64,000 bases of DNA. Origin: Brevibacillus brevis NBRC 100599 (GTDB lineage Bacteria; Bacillota; Bacilli; Brevibacillales; Brevibacillaceae). Shown here piece after piece: positions 59,136 to 64,000 of the stretch (position 1 is its first letter; every line of letters starts with the position of its first letter). A model generated the notes under the pieces. It did not search any database, was not told the DNA's origin, and saw only the letters and a program-made list of their open reading frames with translations. Where the stretch lies: positions 5,251,001 to 5,315,000 of the forward strand of contig NC_012491.1 in the NCBI RefSeq assembly GCF_000010165.1, in the 5' to 3' direction. The translations under genes and the position numbers were made by a program.

Positions 59136-59714
59136 ATGTTTATGACACAACAAGAAAATACAAGTGCAGCGGTTCGCTTTTTGGAAGGAGAACGTGTCTT
59201 TTTGCGACCGATTGGCACGGAAGATACCGAATTATACTTCCGCTCCTTGTTCAGCAAGGAAACGCGTATGCTGACTGGTACACAAAAACATTTCACGCGC
59301 GAGCAAATCCACCAGTACATAGAAAACAAAGGCCAAGACTCCTCCAGTGTCCTCTTATTGATCTGCCTGTGTGAAAATGATCAGGTAATTGGCGACGTCC
59401 AAATCGGGGATATCGATCGGAATAATCGCAACGCCTTTATCCGAATTTCTATTGATCAAAATGCCTATCAAGGCAAAGGCTACGGAAGCGAAGCCCTTCT
59501 GCTGATGCTCGATTATGGTTTTGGCATCCTCAATCTGCACCGCATCGAGCTAAACGTATTCGCCTTTAACGAACGTGCCATCCACACGTATGAAAAGCTC
59601 GGCTTCCAACGGGAAGGCGTACAACGACAAGCGCTCTATTACAACCATGCCTATCACGACTCCATTCTCATGTCCATGCTGGCAGATGAGTATCGGGCGA
59701 AATATTTAAAATAG
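59136..59714 (+). CDS. GNAT acetyltransferase, RimJ/RimL type
   Basis: The 192-residue protein has the RimJ/RimL-like start (G-E-R-V-F-L-R-P-I), the acetyl-CoA loop Q-G-K-G-Y-G-S-E-A around residue 110 and the late motif N-E-R-A-I-H-T-Y-E-K-L-G-F-Q-R-E-G. Substrate could be a protein N terminus, an amino acid or a drug. ATG follows AGGAGG. Single-gene unit with its own terminator. Confidence 0.88.
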   Translation: MFMTQQENTSAAVRFLEGERVFLRPIGTEDTELYFRSLFSKETRMLTGTQKHFTREQIHQYIENKGQDSSSVLLLICLCENDQVIGDVQIGDIDRNNRNAFIRISIDQNAYQGKGYGSEALLLMLDYGFGILNLHRIELNVFAFNERAIHTYEKLGFQREGVQRQALYYNHAYHDSILMSMLADEYRAKYLK

Positions 59715-59723
59715 CAAATGGAA

Positions 59724-59757
59724 AACGCACCGGGAGATCGTCCAACCCAGGTGCGTT
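59724..59757 (+). terminator. Terminator after the acetyltransferase
   Basis: AACGCACC and GGTGCGTT form an eight-pair stem, extended inward by GGG/CCC, followed by TTT on the plus strand. Confidence 0.75.
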
Positions 59758-59889
59758 TTTACATGTTGGCTGGGACTCCATAGAATAGAATTCACTGTAG
59801 GTAAATAGGATCAAGAAGGAGTATAATTATGTAAATGGTAGGAAAATCCACTTGTTTCACAGTGATCCCTTCAAGAAAGAGAGATTGAT

Positions 59890-61167
59890 ATGAAAAGAAA
59901 ACTCCTGATCACCCTAAGCTTGTTCATCGTGCTGAGTGTACTGACGGGTTTCCAATCTGCATCAGCCAACACCTTGCAGCAGTCCTTGCAATCTACACTT
60001 GTCCCTGTTTCAAAAATGGAGCTTCCTGCAAAAACCATCATCGGTTTTGGAGAAGCTACACATGGCAACAAGCAATTCACTACGCTAAAGTTAGATATTT
60101 TTAAGCATTTGGTAGAAAAACAAGGTTATCGCGTATTTGCCATCGAAGGTGATTTTGGCGGTGGACAAAAGGTCAATGAATACATCTTAGGTGGCAGCGG
60201 AACTGCGAAGGATGCCGCAAAAGCCATTGGATTTACGATTTACCATACAGAAGAAATGGCCGCCCTTCTCTCTTGGATGCGCACCTTTAATGAGCAACGG
60301 GATGCCAAAGATCAAATTCATTTCTATGGCTTTGACATGCAACGCTATGACCATAACAAAAGCGGGCTATTCGCCTATTTGAAAAAAGTTGATCCGACAC
60401 TCGCAACCAAGTATGAGAAGCTGCTTACGAATCTGAATGATCAGACGGTGTATGATCAAAAGATCTCCCTCGTACAGGAGGCGCTCACCCACATAAAAAG
60501 CTTGATGGAGCAGATGAAACAAAACCAATCCGCCTACATCGCCAAAAGCTCTGTGAAAGAATATGAGCTGGCTACTGCCTTCGCAGAATCCATCAAGCAA
60601 AACGCTACACTGCGCGGCACAAACACAAACTATGGCAACACCCGTGATCGCTATATGGCGGACAAAGTGATGTGGATTCTATCCTTTGAAAAGAAACATT
60701 ACGGTCGCAATAACCTGTTCATCGCCGGACATAATGGACACATTGAAAAGACCTCCACTTCCGCAGGACTGACAACCTGCATGGGGGCACATCTCGCAAA
60801 AGCCTTGGGGGATCACTATTACGCAATCGGAAGTGAATTCTACGAAAGCACCTTCCTCGCAAAGGACGCCACTACCAATGAGCGCAAAGCATTTACTGTA
60901 AAAAATAGTGGCAAAGATCGGCTAGCTGTTTTGTTTGCACAGACAAACATGGCGGATGGATTCCTTGATTTTGCCAAGGCAAAGCAGCATCAGGATTTTT
61001 ACACCTATCTGAATAAAGCGCAGTCCATCAGTGCAATTGGTGATGCTTTTAGTGGCTGGTATGGAAAAATGGAGAAGATGTATACGTTGCAGATGGTTCC
61101 AGCAAAAGCTTTTGATGCGATCATCTTCGTGCGAACGGCTACTCCTTCGGTTATGATAACGGATTAA
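59890..61167 (+). CDS. Secreted erythromycin esterase family protein
   Basis: The 425-residue precursor has a signal peptide (M-K-R-K, hydrophobic core, A-S-A-N). The mature part matches the erythromycin esterase (Ere) superfamily: G-F-G-E-A-T-H-G-N near residue 53, F-A-I-E-G-D-F, and G-H-N-G-H-I near residue 283, with the predicted catalytic His and Glu residues present. Only some family members hydrolyse macrolides; many act on unknown esters. Being secreted is unusual for resistance Ere enzymes, so resistance should not be assumed. Confidence 0.82.
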   Translation: MKRKLLITLSLFIVLSVLTGFQSASANTLQQSLQSTLVPVSKMELPAKTIIGFGEATHGNKQFTTLKLDIFKHLVEKQGYRVFAIEGDFGGGQKVNEYILGGSGTAKDAAKAIGFTIYHTEEMAALLSWMRTFNEQRDAKDQIHFYGFDMQRYDHNKSGLFAYLKKVDPTLATKYEKLLTNLNDQTVYDQKISLVQEALTHIKSLMEQMKQNQSAYIAKSSVKEYELATAFAESIKQNATLRGTNTNYGNTRDRYMADKVMWILSFEKKHYGRNNLFIAGHNGHIEKTSTSAGLTTCMGAHLAKALGDHYYAIGSEFYESTFLAKDATTNERKAFTVKNSGKDRLAVLFAQTNMADGFLDFAKAKQHQDFYTYLNKAQSISAIGDAFSGWYGKMEKMYTLQMVPAKAFDAIIFVRTATPSVMITD

Positions 61168-61193
61168 CGGGTGGACATTTTCCTGGTTAAAAA

Positions 61194-61225
61194 AAACGGC
61201 AGCCACTGAAACTGGCTGCCGTTTT
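61194..61225. terminator. Bidirectional terminator after the esterase-like gene
   Basis: AACGGCAGCCA and TGGCTGCCGTT form a perfect stem with A and T runs on both sides, between two convergent genes. Confidence 0.9.
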
Positions 61226-61240
61226 TTTGAGGGTATGCGA

Positions 61241-61663
61241 TTATTGCTCCAATACCTTTTCAAGCTCGCCGCACCAATTGCTCCAGCCATACTTGGCTCC
61301 GCCCAGTGCTTGAGCATTTGAGATTCCGGTTTGTTCAAGATGAAGGTTAACCTTTCCGTCCCCTAAATCCTGCAACGTCCAGGTGACCGTGTGCTCCTCT
61401 CCTCCACTGCACCAAGTATAGGACAGCCGGTGTGGTTCTTCCACGATTAGCACTTCACCGTTAACAATTCCATCCCAATATTCGGTCGGCTGAGTCCGAA
61501 ACTGAAAGTGGTGTCCGATGACGGGCTTAAAATCATTTTCCATCGCCTGTCCGGTGTGGACGTTGACCATCCACTTAGTGAGCTTGTTTGCATCGGTTAA
61601 GGCCGACCAGAGCTTCTCCATCGATGTCTTGTACTGAAAATCCAGGGATAATGTTAAACTCAT
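61241..61663 (-). CDS. AHSA1/SRPBCC family protein
   Basis: The 140-residue protein has the START-like AHSA1 pattern (L-D-F-Q-Y-K-T-S-M-E-K-L-W-S-A-L-T-D to N-W-C-G-E-L-E-K-V-L). Such proteins are regularly coded just after an ArsR-type regulator, as here (four-base overlap). Role uncertain; a hydrophobic-ligand binding function is usual. The start at 61663 follows GAGGAGG. Confidence 0.85.
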   Translation of the reverse strand: MSLTLSLDFQYKTSMEKLWSALTDANKLTKWMVNVHTGQAMENDFKPVIGHHFQFRTQPTEYWDGIVNGEVLIVEEPHRLSYTWCSGGEEHTVTWTLQDLGDGKVNLHLEQTGISNAQALGGAKYGWSNWCGELEKVLEQ

Positions 61664-61989
61664 TCTTCTTCCTCCTCTAAAAATTGGTTTAAGCGCAACA
61701 TATTCGTACTCCAGAACTGCGTATAGAAAGCTAACCAATCTTGAATTTCTCTAAGTGGGGCGGCGTTTAGCCTAAATCGCGTTTCTCTGCCTACTTTTCG
61801 GTCAAGTACCAGTCCGGCCTCTTTTAAGATTGTCAAATGCTTGGATACCGCTGTACGCCCCATTTGAAACTGTGCCGTTAATTCATGAAGCGGCATCTCC
61901 TCTGCCTCTGCTAACAGGCGAATCAGTCGCCGCCTGGTTGGATCTGCAATCGCATCAAACACATCCCGTAACGGGTTATTCTCGCTCAC
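61660..61989 (-). CDS. ArsR family helix-turn-helix regulator
   Basis: The 109-residue protein has the winged helix D-A-I-A-D-P-T-R-R-R-L-I-R-L-L near residue 12 and the recognition helix M-G-R-T-A-V-S-K-H-L-T-I-L. It lacks the Cys metal site of true ArsR and belongs to the type paired with AHSA1 proteins. GTG start with GGAGGG six bases upstream. It probably represses the doxX-arsR-AHSA1 operon through the GACACC palindromes. Confidence 0.87.
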   Translation of the reverse strand: MSENNPLRDVFDAIADPTRRRLIRLLAEAEEMPLHELTAQFQMGRTAVSKHLTILKEAGLVLDRKVGRETRFRLNAAPLREIQDWLAFYTQFWSTNMLRLNQFLEEEEE

Positions 61990-62055
61990 AACACTCCCTC
62001 CAAAATCTGATTTTCTGTAGGATGGTGGGGACAACCGTTAATTTCTGCAACCTCC

Positions 62056-62403
62056 CTAAAGTTTGCGGCTCATCGGACGCAGCGTATGTGCGTGAGATAA
62101 AGCCGCTCCAGTCATTAAAAAGAAGATACCAGCGTGAACCCATTCTTTAAGCCGAGGGAAACCTGGGATAACGAGAGCAATGGCTCCAAGCACTTTCCAA
62201 ATCCCGAGAATGGTCAAGATGTATAGCGGGTAACCAAGATTCGTCACTAACTCGATGTTTCCCCCAAATTGCATCAGCTGACCAATACCCCTTAACAAAA
62301 GAGCTACTACGAGTAGTAATGTGACTGACCAATAAGCAATCATTTTTCCTCGGGGCTTGGTTTCGGCTTTCGCGATTGTTTCTGCACCGTTAATTTGACC
62401 CAT
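62056..62403 (-). CDS. DoxX-like membrane protein, short C terminus
   Basis: The 115-residue protein has the DoxX-like pattern: helix at residues 21-41, L-G-Y-P-L-Y-I-L-T-I-L-G-I-W-K-V-L-G-A-I-A-L-V-I-P in parts, and K-E-W-V-H-A-G-I-F-F-L-M-T-G-A-A-L-S-H-A. It stops soon after the third helix (T-L-R-P-M-S-R-K-L), whereas family members usually have a fourth helix. First gene of the arsR operon; start 62403 after GAGGGGG. May be truncated by deletion. Confidence 0.75.
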   Translation of the reverse strand: MGQINGAETIAKAETKPRGKMIAYWSVTLLLVVALLLRGIGQLMQFGGNIELVTNLGYPLYILTILGIWKVLGAIALVIPGFPRLKEWVHAGIFFLMTGAALSHAHTLRPMSRKL

Positions 62404-62478
62404 TTGTTTCCCCCTCATCATGGTTTCAAGTGAAACTTAATCATGTCCGAAACTTTCTAAATGACTAACCCCTAATTG

Positions 62479-62530
62479 GACACCGATTAGTGTCACTTTG
62501 ATAATACGACACCTTTTGGTGTCCTGTCAA
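62479..62530 (-). promoter_or_regulatory. Promoter and two palindromic operators of the doxX-arsR operon
   Basis: TTGACA (62525-62530), 18-base spacer and TATTAT (62501-62506). The spacer is filled by the perfect 16-base palindrome GACACCTTTTGGTGTC (62508-62523). A second 16-base site GACACCGATTAGTGTC (62479-62494) lies just past the -10 box, 29 bases away. Two sites flanking the -10 box suggest tight repression by the ArsR protein of this operon. Confidence 0.75.
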
Positions 62531-62654
62531 CAACGGCCTTTACTTTAGCACGACTGGAATAATCATTGTATTGTCCCTTGACTACATGCTAAAAAGCCTC
62601 GGCGCGTTCATGCCGAAGCTAGATGATTGTCAGTCGAATCTGAATAACCGCCTG

Positions 62655-63323
62655 TTAACGTAACCCTTGACTAAGTTCTACGATCCTATCCTTCACATTT
62701 CCATTGCTTAATCCACCGTGGTAACAAACCACAGATGCAATGTCGAGGTCTACATACTTTTTCAACGAGAGTCTAGCTGCATTCATATCTGGTGTAGTTG
62801 GGACATGAATGCCTTCGAGAAACCCGTTTACACTGTACATCGAGTCCCCGGCAATGAGGATCTTGCTTTGCTTTAGATACAGGCTAATATGACCGAGAGT
62901 GTGCCCAGGAGTATGGATGACGCGAATCCCACCGCAAAACGGCAGTTCCTGACCGTCACTCACGGTATGATCCACTCTGCCCTTCGGAGGATTCTCAACG
63001 TGTCCGTCTTTTAAAAGTGGGATCTCCCCCTGAATATACGGCTTATCCAGTTCGTGTGAATAAACGTGAACCTGATCCCCGCACTCCTGCAAAATCTCTG
63101 GGAGACTGCCGATGTGATCCACATCCTGATGCGTCAAAATCACAGCTTTTAGTTTGTCGAGCGGCACCCCTGTCTTTTCCATGGCCACGCGTAAATCTTC
63201 CATTTGTCCAGGGAATCCGGTGTCTATTAAAACAGACATGTCTTGATCCCACAACAGAATGGGATGAATGATATTCCCATGAAAATCCAGATCAAGCATT
63301 TCGACTCCCTTTGAAATTTCCAT
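62655..63323 (-). CDS. Metallo-beta-lactamase-fold hydrolase
   Basis: The 222-residue protein has the zinc-binding motifs of the superfamily: T-H-Q-D-V-D-H-I-G near residue 65, G-H in H-T-P-G-H-T-L-G-H, Asp in I-A-G-D-S-M, and His in C-Y-H-G-G. Both zinc sites appear complete. Likely a thiol-ester or lactone hydrolase; substrate unknown. The ATG at 63323 has GGAGG eight bases upstream. Confidence 0.88.
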   Translation of the reverse strand: MEISKGVEMLDLDFHGNIIHPILLWDQDMSVLIDTGFPGQMEDLRVAMEKTGVPLDKLKAVILTHQDVDHIGSLPEILQECGDQVHVYSHELDKPYIQGEIPLLKDGHVENPPKGRVDHTVSDGQELPFCGGIRVIHTPGHTLGHISLYLKQSKILIAGDSMYSVNGFLEGIHVPTTPDMNAARLSLKKYVDLDIASVVCYHGGLSNGNVKDRIVELSQGLR

Positions 63324-63362
63324 CAATCAGTCCTCCGTAAAATCAAATTTTTACGTAAGGTT

Positions 63363-63392
63363 ATATTATTATGTTAGTTTCGTTGTTGTCAA
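63363..63392 (-). promoter_or_regulatory. Promoter of the metallo-beta-lactamase-fold gene
   Basis: TTGACA (63387-63392), 18-base spacer and TAATAT (63363-63368) about 40 bases before the gene, right after the rRNA terminator. Confidence 0.5.
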
Positions 63393-63400
63393 CATTGCAT

Positions 63401-63427
63401 AAAAAAAACCATTCCTTTAAGGAATGG
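63401..63427 (-). terminator. rRNA operon terminator
   Basis: CCATTCC and GGAATGG with inner TT/AA pairs form a strong stem followed by eight T on the minus strand (63408 to 63401). It lies about 50 bases after the 23S 3' end. Confidence 0.9.
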
Positions 63428-63477
63428 CTTCTTCATTCATTCAAAACTGGATCTGCATGATCAGTTGCTAAGTGTGT

Positions 63478-64000
<523 letters not shown>

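Noticed and set aside
59890..61167. Macrolide resistance gene
   Set aside because: The erythromycin esterase superfamily is broad and this member has a signal peptide; resistance cannot be concluded.

Overview
The window is a bacterial chromosome segment that reads like a Brevibacillus or a close relative in the Paenibacillaceae (Firmicutes). This is inferred from strong GGAGG ribosome binding sites, frequent GTG and TTG starts, a GerA-type germination locus, a ctaCDEF cytochrome caa3 oxidase, EcsAB, and glycerol genes controlled by a GlpP-type antiterminator. No phage, transposase or CRISPR array was found.

Bases 1-17500 form one large minus-strand locus for aerobic phenylacetate breakdown. 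A promoter near 17450 drives an EthD-family protein, two hotdog thioesterases, an enoyl-CoA hydratase, PaaK, PaaF, PaaG, PaaH, a degenerate PaaH-like protein, two thiolases and an FlK-like thioesterase. The repressor gene paaX follows with its own promoter, then a complete branched-chain-type ABC uptake system (livH, M, G, F and binding protein), a small soluble chemoreceptor, and paaA with the first codons of paaB at the window edge. Three promoters in this locus (before the EthD gene, paaX and paaA) carry the same tandem operator, two TAACGTAA-like boxes exactly 11 bp apart. This suggests one regulon covering uptake, taxis, activation, ring epoxidation and beta-oxidation.

Bases 18000-33000 hold the ctaCDEF operon, a short-chain dehydrogenase, a germinant-receptor pair (A and C subunits, no B), a SurA-N-like secreted protein, a coiled-coil membrane protein, ecsAB, a transmembrane chemoreceptor and a methyltransferase. 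Two related intergenic elements of about 230 bp (17757-17989 and 29991-30216) contain nested inverted repeats whose arms differ between copies by compensatory changes.

Bases 33200-48000 contain a membrane-anchored multicopper-oxidase relative that has lost most copper ligands, and a tightly packed eight-gene operon: a large membrane protein, ABC ATPase and permease, a coiled-coil Asn-Gly repeat protein, MoxR, DUF58 and two von Willebrand A proteins. It looks like a chaperone-and-VWA assembly system joined to an ABC exporter.

Bases 48000-63350 carry proline dehydrogenase with a divergent MocR regulator, a small minus-strand gene with an odd start, glpF-glpK-glpD-glpP with two attenuator leaders, a yvaD/yvaE/TetR cluster, a second MocR regulator divergent from an acetyltransferase, an erythromycin-esterase-like secreted protein, a doxX-arsR-AHSA1 operon with a clear double operator, and a metallo-beta-lactamase-fold hydrolase. 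The window ends in the 3' part of a 23S rRNA gene whose terminator follows directly, without a 5S gene.
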